The notes beneath the pieces are model-generated. The model did not search any database. It saw nothing but the letters and a program-made list of their open reading frames with translations, and had not been told where the DNA came from. Source: Nicotiana tabacum (taxonomy: Eukaryota; Streptophyta; Magnoliopsida; Solanales; Solanaceae). From it: a DNA stretch of 64,000 nt. Numbering within the stretch: the stretch's first letter is position 1; every line of letters starts with the position of its first letter. Below, piece after piece: positions 48,618 through 59,769 of this stretch. The stretch is from contig NC_134096.1 in NCBI RefSeq assembly GCF_000715075.1, positions 39,815,804-39,879,803 on the forward strand. The letters are read 5' to 3'. The translations under genes and the position numbers were made by a program.

Positions 48618-49657
48618 TGTAGCAACCCCTTTGGGAGGGTGCTACTTACGAAATAAATCTAACTTACTACTTGCAATATTCAGAAGATATTAATATAAAA
48701 AGACATTCAAAATAATTCAGTAGCGTAAATAGACCCATGCAATAAAGGTTTCAAGGTGCAATATTTTTATTTTTTAAAATACACTTCATAAAATTTCTTA
48801 AATGAAATACAATGTCAAAATATCAAGATAAAATGATACAACCCTTCTCGAATAATCAACACGTTAAAGCAACTTCCTAACAAAATTATACTTTTCGTTC
48901 AACATCATTGCATGTTGATGTTGTACCTAAATTTCAAACTAGAGAGTATAAAAGGAAAACTAGTCTTCTCCTTTGTACATTTTTACAAGACAAAGTATAA
49001 ATTCAGTAAATTACAAGACTTGAGCTATTAACACACCCTAAAACAGCAAAACAAGTCACCAAATTACATGTTACAAGATTTTGGTCTTGAGATCCAACAA
49101 GTCTCAAAAATAACATACATAAGTATGACATATATATCATGTACAAGTCCCAAAACTTTACAAAACCTAGGTGCATATGCAAATGTGATCTCCATAAATG
49201 CTCCCAAAAAAGACTACTTCATAAGGCCGTCTTCAAATCTCGTCCCATACATTACCAACAATAGAAAATAACTATCGCTAAGCATAAAGATTAGTGGCGT
49301 ATAAAGTTTGGGCTTGGAGCCATTAAATTCTCTGATTCCCCTTCTCAGTCATAGGTAGCTCAAATGAAACATAAATTTAAAACAAGTGAATAAATATATA
49401 TTAAAAGTATCGAATATCAAACCTTGAAGTGTTTCCAAATATCAATAACAATGTTCAAGATTCAAGTGTCAAGAAAGCGTATATTATCAATCCAAGAGAG
49501 TTTGCCAAATATTCATTTTTCGTCCAATATGTACGTCATGCCATCACACTAAGCAATAGAAGATATCAAAATGGACTGAAGCCCCAAATCAAGTAGGGTC
49601 AAAACCCAATAGTCAAGAGAATCAAGAACCATATTAAAAATGGCTTCCTAGTTCGTA
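48618..49657 (-). repeat. 5' LTR of element E, visible part
   Basis: Pairs with 37591-38850 minus the SINE. It is cut after GTTCGTA at 49657 by a CACTA terminus; the other LTR continues CTTAACACGG at this point, which confirms an insertion. The rest of this LTR must lie beyond the window. Confidence 0.9.
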
Positions 49658-50232
49658 CACTACGAGAAAAAAGGCCTTTAGCGAAGGAAAATTCGGCATT
49701 TAAAAGTTCACTCAGGTCTCTATTAGTCAATAGCGACCGCGATAAAACCGGTTGTCACCGGTCATTAAAAGCCCCGACGTTAAAAGTTCACGACCGAATT
49801 TCAAACCGGTCGTTAAAGATCCTTTAGCGACAACAAAAAATCCTGTCGTTATAGCTTATTTTTAGTGACTGGATTTTTCCTTCGCTAATTATTTTTTCGG
49901 TTGTTAAAAATCTTTAGTGACGACAACAAATCCAACTAATATAAGTGCTTTAGTAACATACTTTTACCTTCGCTAATAGTGTTCTATTAACTATTATTAT
50001 AATAAAATATAAAAACCTATATGCACACAGTCTCTCCAGAAACATAAGAAATAATCAATATTCATATAAAACTTTACAGTTATTTACAAGGAACAAAAGC
50101 AGAAAATAGTAAAATGGACCATATATTTGTCGACTCCTAACAAAACAGAAAATATTATTGTAGCATTACAAATGGAAACATTTATAAACAACTCCTAACA
50201 AAAGAGAAAATAGGCTTCTCTTGTGGTTCAAC

Positions 50233-50310
50233 TTATTCTTTAGCATTTTCAGTTGCTACTTGCTTTGAACTTTCTTCAAGGACAGGTTCTCCAGACTTCA
50301 GTTTTCTTAT
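50233..50310 (-). CDS. Candidate terminal exon inside the CACTA element
   Basis: On the minus strand a good 3' splice site (TTTGTTCTTTTAATAG) precedes 26 in-frame codons ending in TAA; the peptide is acidic and hydrophilic (KSGEPVLEESSKQVATENAKE). In plant CACTA elements the transposase genes are spliced and end near one terminus, so a last exon here would fit. I cannot match it to a known family. Weak; it could be chance. Confidence 0.2.
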   Translation of the reverse strand: MRKLKSGEPVLEESSKQVATENAKE

Positions 50311-51556
50311 CTATTAAAAGAACAAATTCGTATCAGTCCTTTAAAAAAACTCCTAATAGCTACTACTTTTTTTCTCTTTTCACTTTCCCACAAAATGAAG
50401 ATTAACCACAAAAAAAAGCAAACACAATTTATAGGAACGATCTAAATAAATGAAAAGAGAACTAAATTGACTGAAACTTTCCAAAGAAAGCAAATACAAT
50501 TTATTAAACAAGAAAATATCATGAACAACAAATATTGAACCAGAAGAAAGGTTGAAATGAAGACTAATCATAACTTGCTAATATTTTAATGGATACCATA
50601 ACCACAAATCTAAAACGTTGAGCATTTCCCAGTCACATTTTAAACTTCCAGGTTTTCTTTTAAATTTAAACAGAATGCAAAATGTTTTATTCGATCTACA
50701 TATTAGAAAATGACCATAAATAGTGGAAGGCATTACCAAGTAAATGTGGCATAAATAATAATTTACTAAAACAAAGCAAATCAGACCGCATTTAACAAGC
50801 TATTCGCATCTACAGTGTGATAAGGCATAGGCCACAGAATTCTTTTGAGGCATGTAACACTTTGTTCCCTGATTTCTCTCCCCTGGAGATATGGAAAAGA
50901 ATCAACTTCCAATTTATCCAACATTCATATTGTTCATCAAATTCTAGAAAAGATAGATGAATAAATTAACTAATTAAATGCTACTCAAATCCATGTACAC
51001 AAAGTCTTGCATAGTAATGTTTTACTCAATTATTGATGTTCTTATTTCTGAAAACCACCAGAATTGTGAGCTAGTTATTCAATATTCAATGGGTCTGGTT
51101 ATCGAGCATTACAAATGGAAGCTAATTTGGTTGTTAACTTGATGGTTGAGTTCATAAGCTACATCATAGTCGATCACAGTTTATTGGAAAAACTCATGCG
51201 AGTCAATAAATCAGTTACTCAGACAAGCAAAAGCACTTGAATAAAAAAGAAAATGGGCTATTTCTGTCAAGATACGCTCCATTAGCACTACAAAGACACC
51301 ACCTTTATACACTCCACTAGTACTACGAAGACATTACCTTCCTATAAGTAGTGGAATGGTCATTCAATGATAAAAGCAGAACAAAATATATTCAAAAAAT
51401 AAATTCAAGATTATCCTTTCTCACTGGAGTCATCAGTCTACTCAGACGATGAAGCACCACAATCATTAGCTTCAAAACCCTTTCATTAGCCTCAAAACAC
51501 ATTTTTCAACACCCCTAAATTAAATGCAAGTCAAAAAATAATCCCAATTGAAAGGA

Positions 51557-51561
51557 ATTAA
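51557..51561 (+). repeat. Target site duplication of F, left
   Basis: ATTAA directly before the LTR of F; repeated at 59323-59327. Confidence 0.9.
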
Positions 51562-52947
51562 TGATGGTAGGCTATAATCTCGTATTTTAGTCGCTTATTG
51601 CACTCTAATTTACTATACTTTATTCGTTTTCAGCTTTAATTGCTAGTGTTTTGCACTTATTGTGTGTTTTATGCCTTGTAGGAGGGATTTCGGGTTATGT
51701 AAATATTATGGAATGAATTTGAGTGATTTGGAGCTTTGAAGTCTGAGTAAAAGCCCAAGAGATTAAGTCGGGATCGTGTTCGGGGGTCGAGGACCAAGTC
51801 TGGACATCAAAACGCAGGAAAAATCTATACTTTGAGAAATCCCTACAGCCGCGGCGCGTGGAGCGGTGCGTGAGGCGCCGCGCTTGTGCATTTCTCTGCT
51901 ACCTATCAGAACCAACTCTTTGGATTTATCCACTAATGCCCTGCATGGCGCGTCGCCCCATGCGACGCGCCTGTGCAATTTGTACAAAGTAATTTTCCTA
52001 TTTCGGCTAGAAAAAGGTAATTTCATCTAGGCGGGACACTACTTGGTATAAATACAAGAAAATTTTCTGGACTTTTGACATATATTAGACCTAATGAGGT
52101 CAAGGAGGAGTTGGAGGAGCAAAAGCACAATGATTTCATCATTCCTTCCTCACTCAAGACCCGAGTTTGGATCGAATTTATGTTTTCTTATCTTTTAATT
52201 ATATTTGTGAAGAATTGCTCCATATCTATTAAATCGTTCCCTTTAGGGTTTGATATATTTTGTGTATTGATGATTGTTGTGGATTATAACTCTAGTTTTA
52301 TGTATTGAAGTATTTTTGGATGATTTAATTGTTGCATCCATATTCATTTGTTCATGTAATCGAGAGAGGCATAACTTGTGATATCCTTACATTATATTAT
52401 TGGTTGAGTTCATTAATTCTTCTTAGTAATCAAAAGAGTCTAATTGAATCATTGATTAAACCTAGTTAGGAGGATAATCGAGAGAGAGGTTCTCTTAAAG
52501 ACCAATCCACTATGCATTCTTGCATATCTTCACGTGCTTAAATTGGTTCATCTTGTGAGGTTAAAACTTAATCGAGAGAGGAGTTTTTGCTGAACATTTG
52601 AACTAATAATTGAGTGAATTCGATAGACTCACTTGAACATTAGAAGTGAATTATATAGAGTTAGATCCCGAACAATTATCTTGCACCTACCCTATCAAAA
52701 CCCTATATTTTTCCACTGATAACTTTCTTTGGTTATTCCTTATTGTGATAGTCATTAGTCAATAGCTTTAGATTCTTAGTTAATTTTAGTTATTCATCAT
52801 ATAAATCTCAATTGTTGATTCTCCTAGATAGCAATCAAGCTAGAAATTACAAAAATAGTATTTAACTCCAATCCTTGTGGATACGATATTATACTATATT
52901 ATCTTTGACTAGCGAGCATAATTTAAGTGTGTGGTCCGAGCTCGTCA
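51562..52947 (+). repeat. 5' LTR of F
   Basis: TGATGGTAGG...GTCA. Two GC-rich hairpins (51851-51881; 51947-51971 with a perfect 9-bp stem GGCGCGTCG) precede a TATA box at 52047-52055 (TATAAATAC). The motif AATCGAGAGAGG recurs at about 52359, 52472 and 52569. Confidence 0.92.
52047..52055 (+). promoter_or_regulatory. Candidate TATA box of LTR F
   Basis: TATAAATAC, 75 bases after the second GC-rich hairpin; conserved in the other LTR at 58410-58418. Confidence 0.6.
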
Positions 52948-52952
52948 AATTT

Positions 52953-52969
52953 TGGCACCGTTGCCGGGA
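52953..52969 (+). other. Primer binding site of F
   Basis: TGGCACCGTTGCCGGGA, 5 bases after the LTR. Athila elements use TGGCGCCGTTGCCGGGGA (tRNA-Asp type, from memory). Confidence 0.85.
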
Positions 52970-53090
52970 TTGGCAATCAACAGTATTTGAAATAGTTTGT
53001 AGTGCTAATTCAGGATTTATTTTTTATTTTTCCCCCTTTTTATGGTTGGTGTTCTTTGACTGTGCGCGGGTTACATGTTCAGAGTGGTGC

Positions 53091-54830
53091 ATGACTAGAG
53101 CTTCTGCGAAGGAAGTTCTACCATACGAGCCAGAAATTAAAAAACAACTACGACAACTGAAGAAGAAAATAAATCTCACTGAGAGAACAGAAAAGCTTTG
53201 GCAATCCTCAACGAAAGAACTTATGGCTGGAAACAGTGAAGATAATGTGGATTTGGATGCAAGAGAAGCAGCCCAACGAGGAGAACAAGCTGTACAGGAT
53301 GTTGAGGAAGCAGCTATTAGAGATGCGAGTAACATCTATGAAGAAGAGAGGGGTCTCAGACCTAATCAACATCAACCCTTGCCTGGGAGACCACTTGGCG
53401 ATTATGCTAGACCGGTCTACAATCAAGGTTTATCAAGTGTTAGACCACCTCCAATTGCAGCAAACAATTTCGAGTTAAAGCAAGGGCTACTTCAAACCCT
53501 ACAGAATTATTGTGTCTTCAGAGGGAAGCCAAATGAAGATCCAAACACATATCTAATGGACTTCGAGGAGATTATGAACACCTTTCAATACAATGGTATG
53601 TCACAAGATATAGTGTATCTAAGGGCATTCCCTTTTTTCTCTTAAAGATGATGCAAAGCAGTGGCGTTGAAGCTTACCCACAGGATCAATTATAACATAG
53701 GAGGAGATGAAAAGAAAATATCTTGATAAATATGTCTCCTCAGCTAAAACAGGCAAGTTTAGAATTGAAATCCATAACTTCTGCCAGAGAGAATGAAACT
53801 GTTTTTGAAGCATGGGATAGGTTTAATGAGATTGTTAGAAAGTGTCAACATAGCGGAATTGAACTCTGGATGCAACTCCAGGACTTTTGGGATGGATTGA
53901 CACCGGCCTCACGTAGAACATTGAGCAATGCAGCTGCAGGTCCGTTAATGAAGAAGACTATAGAGGATATAGTCACAATTCTTGACGAGTTATCTGAAGA
54001 TGCAAATCAGTGGCCCTCTGAGAGTGCTGAAAGAAAAAGATCAACTGGTGTTCACCAGGTTGATGCTAACATATTTGTGTAGGTACAACTTGATACTATG
54101 GCCAAAGAGATAAGGAAGTTGACCTTAGCGTTGATACAAAGTGAGCCTCACACAGCTTGTTATATATGTGGATGAGGACACCCTACTCATGAGTGTCAAG
54201 CGTCAACTGAGAAAGTAAATGATATGGGAAACTACAATTTTAATGCAATGGGTCAGAGGCACCCCGATTTTTCATGGAGTTCACCTGGGGGGTAGCGCGA
54301 ATGCATGTCAACAAAATAACTCTAGACCCTAGGGACAAGGAGCTCCAGCATTCCAAAATCAGCAGAGGCAGCAATTTCAGCCTCAACAGCCCATTCAGTC
54401 TGGCATAGAAGATCTCATGAAGGCCTTTATTCTAAAAATTGATGAGAGTCTTGAAACTCATAGTGCAGCTATATGGGAACATGGAGCAGCTATCAAAGAA
54501 ATAGGTACGGGTTTTCGAAACTTGAAAAGATAGGTTGGGCAGCTAGCCACTCTATTGTCTAAGAGGATTCCAGGAACTCTCCCCGGTGATACTGAGAGAA
54601 ATCCCAAAGAAACAGTGAATGTTGTGACCTTGAGAAGTGGGCAAGTGTTGAAGGATCCCACCCCAATCCAAAAAGATGTGATAATTGCAAAAGAAAGTGA
54701 GGAGCAGCTGAAAAGTGATGATGACAAGAAGAAGAAAGGCACAATGAAAACTAAGAAGAAGAAGGAAGAAAAATCTAGAAGGGAGGAACCTGAGAAGAGC
54801 GAGCATATGCCTGCTTTACCTTTCCCTTAA
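53091..54830 (+). pseudogene. gag of element F (broken)
   Basis: Start taken at ATG 53091 (MTRASAKEVLPYEPEIKKQL); an in-frame ATG lies upstream at 52875 in the LTR but reads through the PBS and is unlikely. A coiled-coil-prone charged N-terminus is followed by capsid blocks (NFELKQGLLQTLQNYCVFRG, EDPNTYLMDFEEI). The frame breaks at 53643, and resumes at 53723-54082 (ENETVFEAWDRFNEIVRKCQ, FWDGLTPASRRTL). A single knuckle C-x2-C-x4-H-x4-C at 54158-54196 carries a TGA stop inside it (54173-54175). A Lys/Glu-rich tail (54555-54830) with TLRSGQVL leads to protease. Athila-type gag by these motifs. Confidence 0.82.
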
Positions 54831-55039
54831 AATCTATATAGAGAAAAGCTGGACAAGCAGTTTGGGAGATTTCTGGATGTGCTGAAATAGGTTCATGTAA
54901 ATTTACCATTTACAGAAGTGCTCTCACAAATGCTTGCTTATGCCAAATTCGTGAAAGAGATCCTTACAAAGAAGAGGAAAGTAGAGTAGACCTTAGTGGT
55001 CAAGCTTATAGAGCATTGCAGTGCTATATATGCAAAATA

Positions 55040-55658
55040 AACTCCCACAAAAGTGTGGAGATCCAGGGAGTTTTACTATACCTTGCTCATTAGGGACTAT
55101 AAATTTTGATAAGTCTTTATGTAATTCTGGTGCATCAATTAACTTAATGCCTCTATCTATTTATCGAAAACTAAGAAGGAGATTGGAGAGATAAGGTCGG
55201 TGCTAGTATCTTTGAAGCTGGCAGACCATGCGACTTTAATACCCAAGGGGATAGTGGAAGATGTGTTAGTTCGGATGGATAAGTTTGTATTTCCTGTAGA
55301 TTTTATCGTGGTGAATATGGAGGAAAATAAGGAGGTCCCCCTCATCCTAGGAAGATCGTTCTTAGCGACGGGTAGAGCTATACTAGATATATACGAGAGG
55401 AAACTCATGCTTAGAGTGGGCGAGGAGACGGTGACTTTTGATATGAATGTAGAAAAGGGGGCACAAAAGGAAAAACCAGGAGCAAGTGTTGAATGGAAAG
55501 TGAAGGGCTCAAAAGAGAAGGCTGCATTGAGTGAGAAAGATAAGCGTGGGGTATACTCCAAGAAGGCTGAGAAGAAGTTGTCTGCCTGGATGTGCGCATT
55601 AGCTCGAAGGCGAGGAATGGAGCCCGACATCGACTCAGATCCCCGACTAGATGTTTAG
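55040..55658 (+). pseudogene. Aspartic protease of F, active site altered
   Basis: Begins near PCSLGTINFDKSL; the active-site motif reads NSGAS at 55123-55137, with AAT (Asn) at 55123-55125 where Athila-type proteases have Asp. Then LMPLSIYRKL, a stop near 55192, and an open 152-codon stretch from 55200: LADHATLIPKGIVEDVLVRM, FPVDFIVVNMEENKEVPLIL and GRSFLATGRAILDI, the conserved second half. The final 60 residues are Lys/Glu-rich. Loss of the catalytic Asp means it could not process Gag itself. Confidence 0.82.
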
Positions 55659-56207
55659 GGAAGTTTCCTTTACCTTATACTTTTTAATTGTGTGTCATGG
55701 GGATATGCCACAAATTAAAGTGTGGGGTGGGAAATAATTGTATGTTGTATGTATATGTGTTAGTTCTGTTAGTTGTACTAGTTGGAAAATGGAAAAAAAC
55801 CATAAAAATTGAAAAGAAATTGATTTTTCCCGACGATGGATATCATTCGACGGGTTTCTTGAGGGATTAAAGTCGAAAGAAAAAGACAAAAAGATTTTCT
55901 TTTATTAGCTAGTGTAACAATTCCCCCTTGGTTTTTCTTTGTGCCGTGGTTCTTTTCCAAGGGTTTTGTTTGAACCGGGTGTAGTTAGTTTTTATTTTTG
56001 TTAGTAGTAGGAAACCTTGGGCTACGAAATGAATGTAAGGCAATATCTCTTGACTTTATTATGCCTTGAGAATGATGAGTGCTTTAGTTGTGACGCTTAG
56101 GCTCGGTTTTTGAATCTTGTATAAGTACCTTAAACTGTAGGATTTTAACTTTGCTTAACTGCTTTGACTAGAGTGTCTTTGATGAATCCGATGCTGAGTG
56201 ACTTATG
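55659..56207 (+). other. Non-coding internal region of F, first part
   Basis: No RT or integrase motif. Contains a PPT-like AAGTGTGGGGTGG at 55718-55730. Small ORFs of about 60 codons look random. Confidence 0.7.
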
Positions 56208-56860
56208 TGTGATGACCCGGAAGGTCATTTTTAAATTTAATATCTATTTCTATGTTGTGAGACCTCAAATAGCACTATCCAGCTTCCTCTACTTACGTGC
56301 ACAGTTCGTATAATTTTTCGGGAAGCTTTTATGTGAAAAATAGATAAAAATGAGAAATAATACTTTAAAACTCAACGGAGTTGACTTCGATCAACAGTTT
56401 TAGCAAACGGACCCAGATCGGTGTTCTGACAGTTCCGGTAGGTTAGTATCTTGATTTGGGACTTGGGCGTATGCCCAGAATTTAATTTGGAGGTCCCTAA
56501 CTTAAGTTATCGCCATTTATTGAAAATTAGAAGTTTGAAAGCTTAAAGATTTCAAAGTTTGACCATGAATTTGACTTTATCGATATCGGACTCGGATTGA
56601 GATTCTGAGAGTTGGAATAGCTATTTCCGAGAATTCGAAATCGGGTGTTAGCCATTTTTGCTCATTTTTGAGTTTTGAGTCTCGGATTTTTGATGATTCG
56701 GTAGTTATAATCTTCCGCACTTTATTTCAGTAATTGACTTCCGTTTAATTTAAGTTGTTTAAAAATGGTTAAGATTATTCTAACGTTGGCTTGCCTAGCA
56801 AGTAAAATGTTAGGCGCCATCACGGTCCAGAAGGTGGGAATTTCGGGTTGTGACATTATG
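56203..56860 (+). mobile_element. Miniature solo LTR of family G, with target duplication
   Basis: Body 56208-56855 (648 bp), flanked by TTATG at 56203-56207 and 56856-56860. It starts TGTGATGACCC and ends GGGTTGTGACA. The first about 430 bases match the start of the 2969-bp LTR of G (reverse complement of 62738 leftward), and the last about 100 bases match its end (59770-59850). About 2.3 kb of the middle, with TATA box, splice sites, TGACG module and hairpin array, is absent. No PBS or PPT inside. Keeps the tip hairpin (56212-56228) and the end hairpin (56792-56816). Confidence 0.87.
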
Positions 56861-57928
56861 TGCCATGTGTGTGTGTGAGGTTTTGTGTTATTCTGTGCAT
56901 TGCATTTGATGTCTAAAACTTGCCCTTGTGTGTTTGCAAAGCGAAATAGTAGTTTTATTCAGTCTTGGAAGTGATCTAGGCATTTCTTTGTTGAGCCAGT
57001 TATATACTTTTACCCACCTAATTGTTATGTATCTTAGTTAACCCCGTTGAGCCTGTAATCCTATTTTTTTGGCAACCACAATACAAGCCTTACCCATTTG
57101 TTTGAATTGACCATTTATTTGAACCTTTTACCTCTTGTGAGCACTTGAATTTGATATGAACTTTGCAAAAGTTGAAGTGTGGGGTGGTTGGTTTGGTTTT
57201 TGAGTGGAACTAATGAAATAAGGAGAAAGGTGAGCGCATTGAAAAAAGTAAGAGCCAATTGAATTGAATAAGAAAAGAAAAAGAAAAATAGTTGTATTGT
57301 TGTGAAAAAATTCCTTGATAGTGGTAACTCTTAATGTATTTGTGCTTTAAAAAGTTGGGAGTTGACATATATTGATGTGAAGGTGGAGTTATGGTTTGAC
57401 ATAAGTATGGGGTTTTGAATTGTTAATTATATGTATTAAAAGTGCTTAGGGAGGTATAGTCACTCTTATATCTAAATGTATCTTACTCATCTCGCAGCCT
57501 ACATTACAACCAATTAAAGTTCTACTTGATCCTTGACTGTATGAGCTCAATTAGTATAGTAGTACACTACGGGCAAGCCTATGATATGTATTTTGTGGCA
57601 TATGAATGTTGTTTCTGAGAGTGAGCGAATTATTTCTATCTTGAGGTACTAATTATTCTTAATGTCTATTGAGTGTGGAACTACTCTTTATTGTTGTATG
57701 ATGGCACTTGATTCATGAAGGAAAGGTAATGTCGTTGACCTCTATGTTAGAGTAAGCGGGTTATAAATAATGTGTGGTGCTGGTGAGTCAAATCTTGAGG
57801 CAAGGATGTTACGGTATTGCGCTTATTCTATTTAAAATATTCTTGGTGTGATGAGTTATTAGAGTCGCTGAAAAAAGGTCGTGTCTATGTGAAGTGTAGT
57901 TTGATTGCTCGAGGACGAGCAATGGTTT
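56861..57928 (+). other. Non-coding internal region of F, second part
   Basis: No coding motif seen. A second PPT-like AAGTGTGGGGTGG lies at 57175-57187, and an A-rich purine stretch at 57256-57290. Confidence 0.7.
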
Positions 57929-57941
57929 AAGTGTGGGGTGT
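57929..57941 (+). other. Polypurine tract of F
   Basis: AAGTGTGGGGTGT next to the 3' LTR, after CGAGGACGAGCAATGG, the arrangement typical of Athila elements. Confidence 0.88.
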
Positions 57942-59322
57942 TGATGGTAGGCTATAATCTCGTATTTTAGTCGCTTATTGCACTATAATTTACTGCACTT
58001 TATTCATTTTGAGCTTGAATTGATAGTGTTTTGCACTTATTGTGTGTCTTATGCCTTGTAGGAGTGATTTCGAACTATGTAGATGTTATGGAATGAATTC
58101 GAGTGATTTGGAGCTTTGAAGTCTGAGTAAAAACCCAAGGGATTAAGTCGGGATCGTGTTCGGGGGTCGAGGACCAAGTCTGTACGTCAAAACGCAAGAA
58201 AAATCTGTACTCTGAGAAATCCCCACTATCGCGGCGCATGGGGCGGCGCGATTGTGCATTTCTCTGTTGCATGTCAGAACCAACTCTCTGGATTTCCCCA
58301 CTAACGCCCGCATGGCGCGTCGCCCCATGCGCGCCTGTACAACTTTTATAGAGTAATTTTCCTATTTCGGTTAGGAGAAGGTGATTTTGTCTGGGTCCGA
58401 CCCTACTAGATATAAATACATGGAAAAATATTATTTTCTGGACTTTTGACACATATAAGACCTAAGGAGGCCAAGGAGGAGTTGGAGGTGCAAAAGCACA
58501 AGGATTTCATCATTCCTTCCTCACTCAAGACCTGAGCTTGGATCGAATTTATATTTTCCTATCTTTTAATTATATTTGTGATGAATTGCTCCTCCATATC
58601 TATGGAGTAGTTCCCTTTAGGGTTTGATGGATTTGGTGTATTGATGATTGTTTGTAGATTATAACTCTAGTTTTATGTATTGAAGTATTTTTGGATGATT
58701 TAACTGTTGCATCCATACTTACTTGTTCATGTAATCGAGAGAGGCATAACTTGTGATATCTTTGCATTATATTATTGGTTGAGTTCATTAATTCTTCTTA
58801 GTAATCGAAAGAGGCTAGTTGAATCATTTATTAAACCTAGTTAGGAGGATAATCGAGAGAGAGGTTCTCCTAAAGACCAATCTACTGCGCATTCTTGCAT
58901 ATCTTTACATGCTTGAATTGGTTCATCTTGTTAGGTTAAAACTTAATCGAGAGAGAAGTTTTTGCTGAAAGTTTGAACTAACAATTGAGTGAATTCGAGA
59001 GACTCACTTGAACATTAGAAGTAAATTATCTAGAGTTAGATCTCGAACAATTATCTTGCACCTATCCTATCAAAACTCTATATTCTCCCACTGATAACTT
59101 TCTTTGCTTATTCCTTGTTGTGATAGTCATTAGTCAATAGCTTTAGATTCTTAGTTAATTTTCGTTATTCATCATATAAATCTCAATTGTTGATTCTCCT
59201 GGATAGCAATCAAGCTAGAAACTACGAAAATACTGTTTAACTTCAATCTCTGTGGATACGATATTATACTATACTATCTTTGATTAGTGAGCATAATTTA
59301 AGTGTGTGTTCTGAGCTCGTCA
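57942..59322 (+). repeat. 3' LTR of F
   Basis: Pairs with 51562-52947. The second GC-rich hairpin is damaged here by a small deletion (58313-58336). TATA box at 58410-58418. Ends GCTCGTCA at 59322, followed by ATTAA. Confidence 0.92.
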
Positions 59323-59327
59323 ATTAA
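59323..59327 (+). repeat. Target site duplication of F, right
   Basis: ATTAA, identical to 51557-51561. Confidence 0.9.
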
Positions 59328-59769
59328 CGAAAAAATCATTTGCAACATGCTCATGATGACTAAAGTTCTTCCGCTTTGACGATCCCTATAGTAGTTCTCT
59401 TTTGCTGCTAAATATGTTTGATTTGCTCACCGTACTTTCTAATAAGATGTTATCCACTTAAAATAGACTTACCATGAATACTAGAGTCTCACAATGAATG
59501 TAAAGCTTGCATTTCAGATGCATTTGTTATCTTTTTATTGGGCAATTACTTGTTGTGCTCTCACCTTATTTGCCGTAGCAACTTTTCAATGTGTTAGTTT
59601 TCTAGCTCAAAAATTGTTACTTATTGAACTTGGCTAATTGTTGTAGCATTTCAAATGCTATGATATTTGACTTTTTCTAAGAAGGTGGATCTTAGGATCT
59701 TTCACTGTTGTATTCCATTGTTATTTCCCTTTTTAGTGCTCATATTACTCTACTTTTCTGGTATCTAAC
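59328..59769. mobile_element. CACTA transposon, continuation right of F
   Basis: Continues the sequence broken at 51561. 442 bases of AT-rich DNA without ORF; no CACTA terminus is reached before the G element begins at 59770, so the right half must lie beyond the window. Confidence 0.6.

Larger units (their letters stand above)
37591..49657 (-). mobile_element. LTR retrotransposon E with two fused gag-pol copies
   Basis: Minus-strand Ty3/Gypsy element (Tekay/Del-like by its gag and integrase). The 3' LTR is 37591-40246; the visible part of the 5' LTR is 48618-49657, cut by a CACTA transposon. PBS and PPT are in place. The 8.4 kb inside holds gag-pol copy 1 (48457 to 44041), joined directly to gag-pol copy 2 (44040 to 40292), with no LTR between. 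Both copies are broken. Confidence 0.9.
49658..51561. mobile_element. CACTA (En/Spm-type) transposon, left end, interrupted by F
   Basis: Begins CACTACGAGAAAAAA, the classic CACTA terminus, exactly where the E LTR breaks. Bases 49665-49980 are full of short subterminal motifs in both orientations (TTTAGCGA, GTCGTTA, TTAGTGAC, CGGTCGTTAAA), as expected of transposase-binding sites. The 3-bp target duplication would be GTA (49655-49657), but the other end is not in the window. The inside (50000-51561) is AT-rich with no long ORF; one possible terminal exon is listed separately. It continues at 59328. Confidence 0.82.
51562..59322 (+). mobile_element. LTR retrotransposon F (Athila-like, gag and protease only)
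   Basis: LTRs 51562-52947 and 57942-59322 (1386 and 1381 bp), highly alike, PBS of the Athila type, PPT, perfect 5-bp target duplication ATTAA. The inside holds gag (53091 to about 54830) and protease (to 55658), then 2.3 kb without RT, RNase H or integrase. It is therefore non-autonomous. A 648-bp solo LTR of another family sits in the 3' part. F splits the CACTA element. Confidence 0.92.

Noticed and set aside
54458..54806. Minus-strand ORFs rich in Phe, Leu and Ser as membrane proteins
   Set aside because: Complement of the Lys/Glu-rich tail of F gag; the apparent hydrophobicity is an antisense effect.
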